Shown: piece by piece, positions 43,342 through 51,580 of the stretch
How the letters are laid out: every line of letters starts with the position of its first letter
Numbering within the stretch: the stretch's first letter is position 1
Assembly (NCBI GenBank): GCA_028871475.1
Contig: JAGWMZ010000001.1
Span: 186,001-250,000, forward strand
Reading direction: 5' to 3'
Length of the DNA stretch: 64,000 nt
Source of the DNA: Sphingomonadales bacterium
GTDB lineage: Bacteria > Pseudomonadota > Alphaproteobacteria > Sphingomonadales > Sphingomonadaceae
The notes under the pieces: model-generated
Database searches by the model: none
What the model was told of the DNA's origin: nothing
Seen by the model: only the letters and a program-made list of their open reading frames with translations
Program-made: the position numbers and the translations under genes

Positions 43342-43805
43342 GGGCAATTCCCTTGCGAAGGGGTGAAGTGAGCGGGTGTGTATGTTTTTTCGGTAGCCGC
43401 TGGCGAGCATCAGGGCAATCCGTGCATTGCATGGGAGCTGCCGATTCGGAGGCGGAACGATGCAAGTGGTTCGTTCCATTGCCGTTTGGATGGGAAGAGC
43501 CGGTTGCGCCTCTTTCCGCAGTGCAACCGGCCCACCTCTGCGACGCCGCATCAGCGGCTGCGAGAGACAGACTTGGCTCGAAACCCTTCCCTACCAATAG
43601 AAATTTCATTTCGTTGTGAACAATGATCAACCGGATCATTTCATTGCATCTGCGAACTCAATTCGCATATGCGCAAATATATCTTTGTATTTTCTACATA
43701 TTGTGAAACCAACCCATGACTGCTACATACTGTTACAGGTTGAGCAGGATGCTATGGGGGTAGCGGAAAGCGAAACCGATACATCCATTGGGTTGGGGAA
43801 CCTGA
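43342..43805. other. AT-richer intergenic region
   Basis: A 464-base gap with a marked drop in GC from about 43590 onward, unlike the rest of the window. It contains the 10-bp palindrome CGCATATGCG (43664-43673) and TGATC-n5-GATCA (43624-43638), both possible protein-binding sites. The minus-strand leader and promoter of the phosphoribosyltransferase gene must lie at its left end. A 71-codon plus-strand frame (43616-43831) shows no family features and I do not call it. Confidence 0.5.
43701..43729 (+). promoter_or_regulatory. Possible sigma-70-type promoter for the 64-residue ORF
   Basis: TTGTGA (43701-43706), a 17-base spacer, and TACATA (43724-43729) preceded by TGC, giving an extended -10 look. 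It sits 77 bases ahead of the small ORF in AT-rich sequence. The -10 match is modest, so this is a candidate only. Confidence 0.3.
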
Positions 43806-44000
43806 ATGGACGTTACTTTGACAGCAGTTGACGATTATCAACAATATACAACTGATGATCATGGTTTTGACGCCATGAGCTGCTGGTGGGAGAGTGATGC
43901 GCCGTCAGAGCGCAATCAGATCGGCAAGGGTATAGTCCAAGCCTTGCCGATCAGCGCCTTGCTGTGGTGCGGTTTGCTGGCGGTGATTTTTCACCATTAA
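43806..44000 (+). CDS. Small hypothetical membrane protein (64 residues)
   Basis: Predicted 64 residues: a polar, acidic first two-thirds ('DYQQYTTDDHGFDAMSCWW', then 'SDAPSERNQIGKG') and one hydrophobic C-terminal segment ('ALPISALLWCGLLAVIF') ending in His-His. This looks like a C-tail-anchored small protein. A GGGGAA lies shortly before the ATG, and codon use is less GC-rich than in neighbours. I do not recognise a family. The AT-rich leader and a stem-loop 80 bases downstream support a real transcription unit, but it could still be chance. Confidence 0.45.
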   Translation: MDVTLTAVDDYQQYTTDDHGFDAMSCWWESDAPSERNQIGKGIVQALPISALLWCGLLAVIFHH

Positions 44001-44079
44001 TGCCGCAAGCCGCATGCAACAGGCCATACCTTCGCAGGTGGGGAGAGGCTGGCGAAGGCGTGAGAAAGAGTAAGGCGCA

Positions 44080-44116
44080 GGGCAGGGTCGAGAGCGAGAG
44101 ATCGCCGTCCCTGCCC
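44080..44116 (+). terminator. Possible terminator hairpin
   Basis: GGGCAGGG (44080-44087) pairs perfectly with CCCTGCCC (44109-44116) around a 21-base loop and is followed by GCCTTTG. Eight GC-rich pairs with a weak T-run downstream; it would end transcripts from the small ORF at 43806. Confidence 0.4.
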
Positions 44117-44197
44117 GCCTTTGTATCCCGATATCTCGAATTGGGCCGCGCGGCTCAATGCCTTCTCATGCGGCGACGGCGCGAATGCTGTTCAGGC

Positions 44198-44884
44198 TCA
44201 ATAGGCCGCGCGCACGGGCGAAACACTGCCTGACGGCGGGTTTGCCGGTCCCGGTGTCACCAGCGGGAACTCATGCATTTTCATGAGATTGAGCGCCAAC
44301 TCCTCCATGGTGAAGCTGGTTTCCAGGGCCAGACCATGGCGCGGCTCCTGCCGCCAGCACACCTTGGCGTAAATCTGCGGGAAGCCGGGAATGTCGATCT
44401 TGACCAGCTGACGCAGCAGCAGACGCTCGGGCGTTTCGATGCAGGCACCCTGCTGGGAAATGTCACGCACCAGGATCGGCCAGCTGCGCGACCCGGAATG
44501 GATCGTGGCCGGGCGTTCCAGCCGCAGGCGGATCTGGCGGCGGGGGAATTGTTCACGCCGGTCCTCAATGAGCGACTGAATGTCAACTTCGTCAAAGAAG
44601 CGGAAACCCGCGTGGTCATCCTTCAACCACATCAATTCCATCGGATAGCGCTCGCCGCTCCCCGTCTCCAGCGCGATGTGAAGATATTTCGGCAGCGGAT
44701 GAAAGATCCGCACCTTGACGCCCGTTGCCGATGCGTCGCGCAGCACGCAGAGATATTCACGGCCATCAATGATCAGCTTGGCCGCACGCACCAGCAGGGT
44801 GAAACGCGGCGCACGACGCAATTCGGAACCCGATGCCGGTGCCGGCTGCGCAACGGCGTCCTCGCTCGGCCCTCCCTGCATCAT
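44198..44884 (-). CDS. Tandem PilZ-domain protein
   Basis: Predicted 228 residues. The first PilZ unit has 'RRAPRFTLLVRAAKLI' and 'LRDASATGVKVRI'; the second has 'RRQIRLRLERPATI' and 'VRDISQQGACIETPE', so each carries the RxxxR and D/NxSxxG signatures of cyclic di-GMP binding. No enzymatic domain, so it would act as an effector that changes shape with c-di-GMP. The ATG at 44884 ('MMQGG') has AGGA 7 bases upstream; the frame stays open to 45088, but the added 68 residues look non-coding. It may govern motility or surface polysaccharide; no neighbour settles this. Confidence 0.82.
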   Translation of the reverse strand: MMQGGPSEDAVAQPAPASGSELRRAPRFTLLVRAAKLIIDGREYLCVLRDASATGVKVRIFHPLPKYLHIALETGSGERYPMELMWLKDDHAGFRFFDEVDIQSLIEDRREQFPRRQIRLRLERPATIHSGSRSWPILVRDISQQGACIETPERLLLRQLVKIDIPGFPQIYAKVCWRQEPRHGLALETSFTMEELALNLMKMHEFPLVTPGPANPPSGSVSPVRAAY

Positions 44885-45256
44885 GTACGGTTCCTGCGCC
44901 AAATTTGTCACCCCAGTCGTGAGCCACCCCAACGTGGCCTGATACCGCCGCCAGCCGGGAAAGCCCGCCTTACGTTCATGTTCATCGCACAACATTGGTA
45001 AATCAGTTATGAAGTCGCCGACGAAATCGCCCTGATACCGCCTGTTGGGTTGGATCGATGCTCGATGGAAGTTTAAGACAATCTTCAATCTTTAACAAGC
45101 GAACGCACGCGCGCGGCATCATGGCTTGAGCAGCCTCGTCGAATCACAAGGGGCCGCTCGGGCTCTCTGTTCCCGAGCGGCCCCGTGCCGATCCCCGACA
45201 TCGCACCGAAAAGAAAAATTATCAGCCTGATGTCAGGTAATTAGCAAGCAATTCCC
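44885..45256. other. Intergenic region between the PilZ gene and secA
   Basis: A 372-base gap; both flanking genes run on the minus strand. It holds the secA terminator at 45150-45184 and the leader of the PilZ gene. The PilZ reading frame is open as far as 45088, but its start is better placed at 44884. No other gene seen. Confidence 0.6.
45150..45184 (-). terminator. Rho-independent terminator of secA
   Basis: A perfect 13-bp GC-rich stem (GGGGCCGCTCGGG at 45150-45162 against CCCGAGCGGCCCC at 45172-45184) with a 9-base loop. Read on the minus strand it is followed by TTGTGATT, about 75 bases past the secA stop. Confidence 0.8.
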
Positions 45257-48019
45257 TCAGGCCACCGCGCCATGGCAATGCTTGTATTTCTGGCCCGAAC
45301 CGCAAGGGCATGCCGCATTGCGGTTCAGCCCCATATGCGCATAGGGATCTCCCTCAAGCGCGGTCTCACCGCTCGACAGCGAGCCGGCGGCGATGCCCGT
45401 GCCGAAGCCGCTGGCCAACAGCGCATCGGCCGAGAAGGGCGAACCGGCGGGCGCCGGCGTCACCGAACCGCCGAAATTGCCCCCAAGATCATCCAGATTG
45501 GTGAGGAATTCAGGCAATTCCGGCAGATCCATCGGCTGCTGCTGGGTGAACTGGATCTCGGCAGTGCAGAGAATGCGAGTCACATCCTCGCGGATCGTTT
45601 CCAGCATGCGCTCAAACAGGCTGAAGGCCTCCTGCTTGTATTCGTTGATCGGCGTCTTCTGCGCATAGGCCCGCAGGAACACCACCTGGCGCAGCGCATC
45701 AAGCGTGGCCAGATGCTCCTTCCAGTGGTGGTCGAGGCGCTCGAGCAAGACGCTCTTTTCCACCTGCGCCCAGATCGAGGGGTCGTTGGCCTCGATCTTG
45801 CGCGCCATCCTGTCGTCAGCAGCGGTCTGGATATGCTCCTCGATCATATCAGGCTCGATGCCGTCCTCGGCCAGCCAGTCGTCGAGCGGCACTTCCATGC
45901 CCAGCGTGGTGAGAACCTGCTCCTTGAGGCCCTCAATATCCCATTGCTCGGGATAGGAGCCGTGCGGGCAGGCTGTGGCCACCAGCGCGTTGACCGTCTC
46001 GCGGCGCATATCGGTGACGACATCATCCAGCGCTTCGGCATCCATGATATCGGCGCGCTGCTCGTAAATGACCTTGCGCTGGTCATTCATCACGTCGTCG
46101 TATTCCACGACCTGCTTGCGGATGTCGTAGTTGCGCGCCTCCACCTTCTTCTGGGCCTGCTCGATGGCCTTGGACAGCCACTTCGAGCCGATCGCCTCGC
46201 CATCGGCCAGATTGCTGTTCATCATGCGCGAAAAGAGCGTGTCGGGGCCGAAGATGCGCAGCAGGTCATCCTCCAGGCAGAGATAGAACTTCGACAGGCC
46301 CGGATCACCCTGACGGCCCGAACGGCCGCGAAGCTGATTGTCGATACGGCGGCTTTCATGGCGCTCCGTACCGATGACGCACAGGCCGCCGGCGGCCAGC
46401 ACCTGCTGCTTCTCGGCGTCGATCTCGGCCTTGATGGCGGCCAGTTTCGCGTCATATTCGGCGCCCTCCAGCCCGCGCAGTTCGTCTTCCATGCGGAATT
46501 CAAGGTTGCCGCCAAGCTTGATGTCGGTGCCGCGACCGGCCATGTTGGTGGCGATGGTGACGGCGCCCAGACGGCCAGCCTGCGCCACGATATGCGCTTC
46601 CATCTCGTGGAAACGGGCGTTAAGAACGCTGTGCTTCACGCCCTCGGCATTCAGGAATTCGCTCAGCAACTCCGACTTCTCGATCGACACCGTGCCGACC
46701 AGCACCGGCTGGCCGATTTCGTTCTTCTCGCGGATCAGCTTGGCGATGGCGCCGAACTTGTCATGGGTGTTCTTGTAGAACTCATCCTCATCGTCGATGC
46801 GCTGCACGGGCACATTGGTGGGGATGGTCACGACGTTCATCTTGTAGATGTCGAAGAACTCGGGCGCTTCGGTCGCGGCCGTGCCGGTCATGCCCGACAG
46901 CTTGGGATACATGCGGAAATAGTTCTGGAAGGTGATCGAGGCCATCGTCTGGTTCTCAGGCTCGATCTTGACGCCTTCCTTGGCCTCCACCGCCTGATGC
47001 AGACCGTTGGACCAGCGACGCCCATCCATCATGCGGCCGGTGAACTCATCGATGATGATGACCTTGCCGTCCTTCACGATGTAGTCGATGTCGCGCTTGA
47101 ACATCACATTGGCCTTCAGGGCCTGGTCGAGGTGATGCACGACCTGCGTGTTCTCAATATCGTAAAGGTTGCTGCCTTCCAGCAGGCCCGCTTCCTCCAG
47201 CAGGCGCTCGGCGCGCTCGATGCCATCCTCGGTGAAGGTGATGCTCTTCGCCTTCTCGTCAGTCTCGTAATCATCGGGCGTCAGGTGCCGCACGATGGCA
47301 TCGACCGAGATGTAAAGGTCGGTCTTGTCATCGGTGGGGCCGGAAATGATCAGCGGCGTGCGCGCCTCGTCGATCAGGATCGAGTCCACCTCGTCGACGA
47401 TGGCGTAGTTGAAGGGGCGATGCACCATCTGGTCGCGCGAATGCTTCATATTGTCGCGCAGATAGTCGAAACCAAGCTCATTGTTGGTGGCGTAGGTGAT
47501 GTCGCAATTATAGGCTTCACGCCGCTGATATTCATCAAGATTGGGTACGATGACGCCCACGCTGAGCCCAAGGAAATTGTAGAGCACGCCCATCGTTTCA
47601 GCGTCACGCCGGGCCAGGTAATCGTTCACCGTGACGACGTGAACGCCCTTGCCCTCCAGCGCGTTGAGATAGACCGCCAGCGTTGCCACCAGCGTCTTGC
47701 CCTCACCCGTGCGCATTTCGGCGATCTCGCCCCGGTGCAGCACGATGCCGCCGATCATCTGCACATCGAAATGGCGCATGCCCATCGACCGCTTCGACGC
47801 CTCGCGCACCGTGGCGAAAGCCTCGGGCAGAATGTCATCCAGCGTGCTGCCATTGGCCAGCAGTTCACGGAACTTGACCGTCTGACCGGCCAGCTCCTCA
47901 TCGCTCATCCCTTCCATGATGGGTTCATAAGCGGCGATCTTCTGCACGATCTTGTCGAGCGACTTCACATAACGGTCGTTGGACGAGCCGAAGATGGCCT
48001 TGGCAAGGCTCTGGAACAT
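45257..48019 (-). CDS. secA: Preprotein translocase ATPase SecA
   Basis: Predicted 920 residues, full length. It drives unfolded preproteins through SecYEG with ATP. Visible: '[19 protein letters not shown]' (Walker A), '[20 protein letters not shown]' (DEAD region), '[16 protein letters not shown]', '[20 protein letters not shown]' and '[20 protein letters not shown]' of the helicase core. The C-terminal zinc site '[15 protein letters not shown]' binds SecB and membrane lipids. AGGGG lies just upstream of the ATG. The opposite strand is open for almost the whole gene because of high GC; that frame is a shadow. Confidence 0.98.
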   Translation of the reverse strand: MFQSLAKAIFGSSNDRYVKSLDKIVQKIAAYEPIMEGMSDEELAGQTVKFRELLANGSTLDDILPEAFATVREASKRSMGMRHFDVQMIGGIVLHRGEIAEMRTGEGKTLVATLAVYLNALEGKGVHVVTVNDYLARRDAETMGVLYNFLGLSVGVIVPNLDEYQRREAYNCDITYATNNELGFDYLRDNMKHSRDQMVHRPFNYAIVDEVDSILIDEARTPLIISGPTDDKTDLYISVDAIVRHLTPDDYETDEKAKSITFTEDGIERAERLLEEAGLLEGSNLYDIENTQVVHHLDQALKANVMFKRDIDYIVKDGKVIIIDEFTGRMMDGRRWSNGLHQAVEAKEGVKIEPENQTMASITFQNYFRMYPKLSGMTGTAATEAPEFFDIYKMNVVTIPTNVPVQRIDDEDEFYKNTHDKFGAIAKLIREKNEIGQPVLVGTVSIEKSELLSEFLNAEGVKHSVLNARFHEMEAHIVAQAGRLGAVTIATNMAGRGTDIKLGGNLEFRMEDELRGLEGAEYDAKLAAIKAEIDAEKQQVLAAGGLCVIGTERHESRRIDNQLRGRSGRQGDPGLSKFYLCLEDDLLRIFGPDTLFSRMMNSNLADGEAIGSKWLSKAIEQAQKKVEARNYDIRKQVVEYDDVMNDQRKVIYEQRADIMDAEALDDVVTDMRRETVNALVATACPHGSYPEQWDIEGLKEQVLTTLGMEVPLDDWLAEDGIEPDMIEEHIQTAADDRMARKIEANDPSIWAQVEKSVLLERLDHHWKEHLATLDALRQVVFLRAYAQKTPINEYKQEAFSLFERMLETIREDVTRILCTAEIQFTQQQPMDLPELPEFLTNLDDLGGNFGGSVTPAPAGSPFSADALLASGFGTGIAAGSLSSGETALEGDPYAHMGLNRNAACPCGSGQKYKHCHGAVA

Positions 48020-48130
48020 GGATTTCCCCTGGGAATTTGAAAGCTGTGATGGCCGGAACGGCGCAAGGCGCGCGCAGGTCCGCGGCGTGAAAGTTTGACG
48101 GCGCAGGTCATAGGCCTGCCTGCGCCAGCC

Positions 48131-48403
48131 CTATTCGCGAGCGCGCTCAACCCCGACAAGCACCGGCACGATGACCGGCGCAAAGGCCGGCAGGATCACC
48201 CGCCGCGCCACCAGTGCCGGCTGAGCCGGGCGCGCCATGGCCAGCCCATGCTCGACAACATGGGCCGAGACGCGCGCGGCGGCGGGCGTGACGAAACGCT
48301 GCGACACGACGGCGCAAGGCGTCATCGCCTGCGCAGGCACGGACGTCCCCGAGGCGGCAAGCCCCGTCATCAGCGCCAGAAATGTGAGCAGCATCCGGAT
48401 CAT
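48131..48403 (-). CDS. Small exported hypothetical protein
   Basis: Predicted 90 residues. It starts 'MIRMLLTFLALMTGLAASG' and has a likely cleavage after 'SVPAQA', leaving about 64 residues, mainly Ala/Val/Pro-rich ('VVEHGLAMARPAQPALVAR'), with one Cys. I recognise no family. It is divergent from argJ, with 79 bases between starts, and lies 111 bases upstream of secA on the same strand. The ATG at 48436 is an alternative but would place polar residues ahead of the signal. Confidence 0.55.
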   Translation of the reverse strand: MIRMLLTFLALMTGLAASGTSVPAQAMTPCAVVSQRFVTPAAARVSAHVVEHGLAMARPAQPALVARRVILPAFAPVIVPVLVGVERARE

Positions 48404-48482
48404 GTGAAAGCGGATATAGGCCGGGCAATTGGTCACGTCCAGCCCTTGACCTGCCCCCCCCCTTTGCTACCCCCTCCCCATC

Positions 48483-49709
48483 ATGACTCACGCCATCTCT
48501 CCGCTCGCCATGCCCTTTCCCGCCATGCCCGCCATTGCCGGGGCCGCCCCGCGCATCGCCCGCGCGCATTATAAGGCATGGGACCGCTGCGACCTCACCT
48601 ATGTCGAGCTGGACGAAGGCACCAGCGTGGCGGGCGTCTTCACGCGCAACATCTGCTGTTCTTCCGAAGTGGAACTCGGGCGGCAAAATGTCGCGCAGGG
48701 CCACGCCCGCGCGCTGATCGTGAATGCCGGCAATTCCAACGCCTTCACCGGCTATCGCGGGCGTGAGGCGGTGGAACAGATCATGGATCAGGTCGCCACC
48801 CATCTGGGCTGCGCGAAAGAGCAGGTCTTCGTCTCCTCCACTGGCGTGATCGGCGTGCCCCTGCCCAAGGACAAGGCTCGTGCGGGTGTGGAAGCCGCCC
48901 TCGCCGCAACGCCCTGCTCATGGGAGGATGCCGCCAACACCATCGGCACGACCGACACCTTTGCCAAAGGCGCCACCGCCACCGCCATCGTGGGTGGCAA
49001 GACGGTTGCTTTCTCCGCCATCATCAAGGGCAGCGGCATGATCGCGCCCGATATGGCCACCATGCTGGGCTATATCTTCACCGATGCCGCCATTGCGCCC
49101 GCCTTCCTGCAAAAACTGCTGAGCCGCGCGGCGGACGAGACCTTCAACTGCATCACCGTCGACAGCGACACCTCCACCAGCGACACGATCCTGGCCTTCG
49201 CCACCGGCAAGGCCGGGAACGACGTGCTGACCGATGAGGACAGTGCCGGGGCCGATGCCTTCGCCGCCGCCCTTGCCGACATCTGCCGCCAACTGGCCCA
49301 TCTGGTCGTCAAGGATGGCGAAGGCGCGCAGAAATTCATCGCCGTCACCGTTTCGGGCGCCGTCAGCGATGCCAGCGCCCGCAAGGTGGGCCTCGCCATC
49401 GCCAACAGCCCGCTGGTGAAAACCGCCATCGCCGGGCAGGACGCCAATTGGGGCCGCATCGTCATGGCCGTGGGCAAGGCGGGCGAACCGGCCGACCGCG
49501 ACCGCCTCTCCATCGGCTTTGGCGGCATCTGGGCGGCCCGGAACGGCCAGCCGCTGGCCGATTACGATGAAGCCCCCGTTGCCGCGCATCTGGAAGGGCA
49601 GGAGATCGACATCACCGTCGATCTGGGATTGGGCGAAGGTCGTGCTACCGTGTGGACCTGCGACCTGACACATGGCTACATCTCGATCAACGCTGATTAC
49701 AGGAGTTGA
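48483..49709 (+). CDS. argJ: Bifunctional glutamate N-acetyltransferase / amino-acid acetyltransferase
   Basis: Predicted 408 residues. It makes N-acetylglutamate and recycles the acetyl group from N-acetylornithine in arginine synthesis. Evidence: 'VNAGNSNAFTGYRGREAVEQ', 'VFVSSTGVIGVPLP', 'SAIIKGSGMIAPDMATMLGY', where Thr193 is the self-cleavage nucleophile, 'CITVDSDTSTSDTILAFATG' and 'AGQDANWGRIVMAVGKAG'. It ends 'GYISINADYRS'. There is no clear Shine-Dalgarno ahead of the ATG; the gene may be leaderless or start a few codons later at 'MPFPAMP'. The GST gene follows after 7 bases. Confidence 0.95.
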   Translation: MTHAISPLAMPFPAMPAIAGAAPRIARAHYKAWDRCDLTYVELDEGTSVAGVFTRNICCSSEVELGRQNVAQGHARALIVNAGNSNAFTGYRGREAVEQIMDQVATHLGCAKEQVFVSSTGVIGVPLPKDKARAGVEAALAATPCSWEDAANTIGTTDTFAKGATATAIVGGKTVAFSAIIKGSGMIAPDMATMLGYIFTDAAIAPAFLQKLLSRAADETFNCITVDSDTSTSDTILAFATGKAGNDVLTDEDSAGADAFAAALADICRQLAHLVVKDGEGAQKFIAVTVSGAVSDASARKVGLAIANSPLVKTAIAGQDANWGRIVMAVGKAGEPADRDRLSIGFGGIWAARNGQPLADYDEAPVAAHLEGQEIDITVDLGLGEGRATVWTCDLTHGYISINADYRS

Positions 49710-49716
49710 AGGCACG

Positions 49717-50334
49717 ATGATCACCATCTGGGGCCGCCTCAATTCGCACAACGTCAAGAAGGTCGTCTGGGCCGCTGTCGAGGCCGAGGTCGAATGGCAG
49801 CGCAATGACATCGGCGGCCCTTTTGGCTACACCGACGATTATCTGGCGATGAACCCCAACCGGCTGGTCCCCGCCATCGAGGACAGCGGCGTCCAAGGCG
49901 GCTTCTGTCTTTGGGAATCCAACGCCATCCTGCGCTACATCGCCGATGCCTATGCCCCGCAATTGTGGAGCGGCACCCCCGACCAGCGCGCCGATGCCGA
50001 CCGCTGGATGGACTGGCAATTCGCCTTTGCCGATGCGCAGCGCGCCGTCTTCCTGCAAATGGTCCGCGTTCCCGCGGAAGAGCGTGACAAGGCAAAGGTC
50101 GAGGCCGGCATCAAGGCCACCAACGCCATGATGGCCATTCTCGAAGATCGGCTGGGCAAGAGCGAATGGCTCTCGGGCGAGCAATTCGGCATCGCCGACA
50201 TCCCCATGGGCACCTATGCGCATACCTGGCTGGCCCTCGGCCTCGACCGGATCGCGGCGCCCAACATCCGCGCATGGTATGCCAGGCTGAACGAACGCGC
50301 CGGCTATCAATATGTCACCATCCCGCTGACCTGA
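49717..50334 (+). CDS. Glutathione S-transferase family protein
   Basis: Predicted 205 residues: thioredoxin-like N-domain ('ITIWGRLNSHNVKKVVWAAV', 'AMNPNRLVPAIED', 'LWESNAILRYIADAY') and helical C-domain ('WMDWQFAFADAQRAVFLQM', 'GEQFGIADIPMG', 'RAWYARLNERAGY'). The Ser/Asn pair at 'RLNSHNV' sits where the family activates glutathione. The ATG at 49717 has AGGAG and GAAGG upstream; an in-frame ATG at 49672 lies inside argJ. The substrate is unknown. Probably transcribed with argJ. Confidence 0.9.
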   Translation: MITIWGRLNSHNVKKVVWAAVEAEVEWQRNDIGGPFGYTDDYLAMNPNRLVPAIEDSGVQGGFCLWESNAILRYIADAYAPQLWSGTPDQRADADRWMDWQFAFADAQRAVFLQMVRVPAEERDKAKVEAGIKATNAMMAILEDRLGKSEWLSGEQFGIADIPMGTYAHTWLALGLDRIAAPNIRAWYARLNERAGYQYVTIPLT

Positions 50335-50345
50335 AGGGCCTTTTC

Positions 50346-51146
50346 ATGAACGATCCGCTGACCGAGGCCGTCTGCACCGTGATGGCCGACGCTGCCGAGC
50401 GCGCCATCCGCCCGCGCTATCAACATCTTGCGGCCAGTGAGATCATCGAAAAAGCCCATGACGATCTGGTCACCGTGGCCGACCGGGAAAGCGAAGTGAT
50501 CCTCTCCGAAGGGCTCGCCCGTATCCTGCCCGAAGCAGCCATCGTGGGCGAAGAGGCAGCCCATGCCGACCCGGCCATCCTTTCGCGGCTGGGCGAGGAT
50601 CTGTGCTGGATCATCGACCCGCTCGACGGCACCAACAATTTCGCCCATGGGCGCCCGCCCTTTGGCATCCTCATCGCGCTGGCGCAGGGCGGCGAAACCA
50701 TCGGCGGGTGGATCTATGATGTGATGTCGGGCCGGTTCTGCCATGCGCGGCGCGGCGAAGGGGCCTACCTCAACGGTGACCGCCTGACCGCACAGGCCAG
50801 CGGCCAGATGCCGCCCGTCGCTGCCATTTCGCTGATGTTTTCCAGCCCCGACCGACGCGAGGCGCTGCAAACCAGAATCGCGCCGCATTACGCGCTGGTC
50901 GACATCCCCCGCTGCGCCGCCGAACAATACCCCCGCCTCGCCCTTGGCGTGAACGATGTCTCGGTTTTCGAGCGGACACTGGCATGGGACCATGCCGCCG
51001 GCGTGCTGTTCCTCAACGAAGCCGGCGGAAAAGCCGCGCGTTTCGACGGGTCGCCCTATCGCGTGGACGACGATCGCAAGGGGTTGATCGGGGCATCCTC
51101 TCCGGCGCTGTGGGAGGAATTGGCCGTGAGGATGGAAGGGATTTAG
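50346..51146 (+). CDS. Inositol monophosphatase family protein
   Basis: Predicted 266 residues. Lithium-sensitive phosphatase fold: 'EAAIVGEEAAHADPA' (metal-binding Glu), 'CWIIDPLDGTNNFAHGRPPF' (metal-binding DPLDGT) and 'LAWDHAAGVLFLNEAGG' (third motif). Members act on inositol phosphate, histidinol phosphate or 3'-phosphoadenosine 5'-phosphate; which one applies here cannot be read. Residues just after the DPLDGT motif, 'NNFAHG', are typical of IMPase-like rather than CysQ enzymes. AAGGG lies about 8 bases ahead of the ATG, and it starts 11 bases after the GST stop. Confidence 0.88.
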   Translation: MNDPLTEAVCTVMADAAERAIRPRYQHLAASEIIEKAHDDLVTVADRESEVILSEGLARILPEAAIVGEEAAHADPAILSRLGEDLCWIIDPLDGTNNFAHGRPPFGILIALAQGGETIGGWIYDVMSGRFCHARRGEGAYLNGDRLTAQASGQMPPVAAISLMFSSPDRREALQTRIAPHYALVDIPRCAAEQYPRLALGVNDVSVFERTLAWDHAAGVLFLNEAGGKAARFDGSPYRVDDDRKGLIGASSPALWEELAVRMEGI

Positions 51147-51154
51147 GAAGGGAT

Positions 51155-51183
51155 AGTTGCGAGGGTGTTACACCCTCGCAACT
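51155..51183 (+). terminator. Rho-independent terminator
   Basis: AGTTGCGAGGGTG (51155-51167), loop TTA, CACCCTCGCAACT (51171-51183), a perfect 13-bp stem followed by TACTTTTTAC on the plus strand, 8 bases past the inositol-phosphatase-family stop. The convergent trxA ends 17 bases further on; on its strand there is no T-tract, so it may serve both genes only partly. Confidence 0.85.
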
Positions 51184-51200
51184 TACTTTTTACTTCAAAA

Positions 51201-51521
51201 TCAAAGTGCGCCTTCCAGCCAGCCCTTAAGCTGCCCCTTGGGCGCCGCGCCCAGCTTCTGGGCCACCGGCTTGCCGTCCTTGAACAGCACCAGGAAGGGG
51301 ATCGACTGCACGCCGAATTCCGTCGCGGTGGCGGTGTTGGCCATGATGTCCATCTTGGCGATGGTGACCTTGTCGGCCAGTTCCTCGCTGATCTCTTCCA
51401 GCGCCGGGGCGATCATTTTGCAGGGGCCGCACCAGTCGGCCCAGAAATCGACCAGCACGGGCTTGTCGGCGCCCAGCACGTCGGTGGAAAAGTTCGAATC
51501 ATTGACGGTGATCGTGGCCAT
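51201..51521 (-). CDS. trxA: Thioredoxin
   Basis: Predicted 106 residues. 'VDFWADWCGPCKMIAPAL' has the redox pair Cys31/Cys34, and 'VQSIPFLVLFKDGK' the cis-Pro. It reduces protein disulfides in the cytoplasm. AGGAG lies 9 bases before the ATG. It is the end of the addB-addA-trxA gene order common in alphaproteobacteria; the 59-base gap after addA is enough for its own promoter. Confidence 0.97.
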   Translation of the reverse strand: MATITVNDSNFSTDVLGADKPVLVDFWADWCGPCKMIAPALEEISEELADKVTIAKMDIMANTATATEFGVQSIPFLVLFKDGKPVAQKLGAAPKGQLKGWLEGAL

Positions 51522-51580
51522 TGTGGCTAACTCCTGTGGATTGAAACGTATCTAGGAAGCGCAAACAGTTTGGCAAGCGG

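Noticed and set aside
43616..43831. 71-codon ORF in the AT-rich region
   Set aside because: Mixed composition with no coding signature, and it overlaps the better small ORF at 43806.
44885..45088. 68-residue extension of the PilZ protein
   Set aside because: The added residues match no PilZ architecture, while the ATG at 44884 has its own AGGA element.
45272..48040. Long plus-strand open frame opposite secA
   Set aside because: It mirrors secA codon by codon in a GC-rich gene and shows no family motif; a codon-bias shadow.
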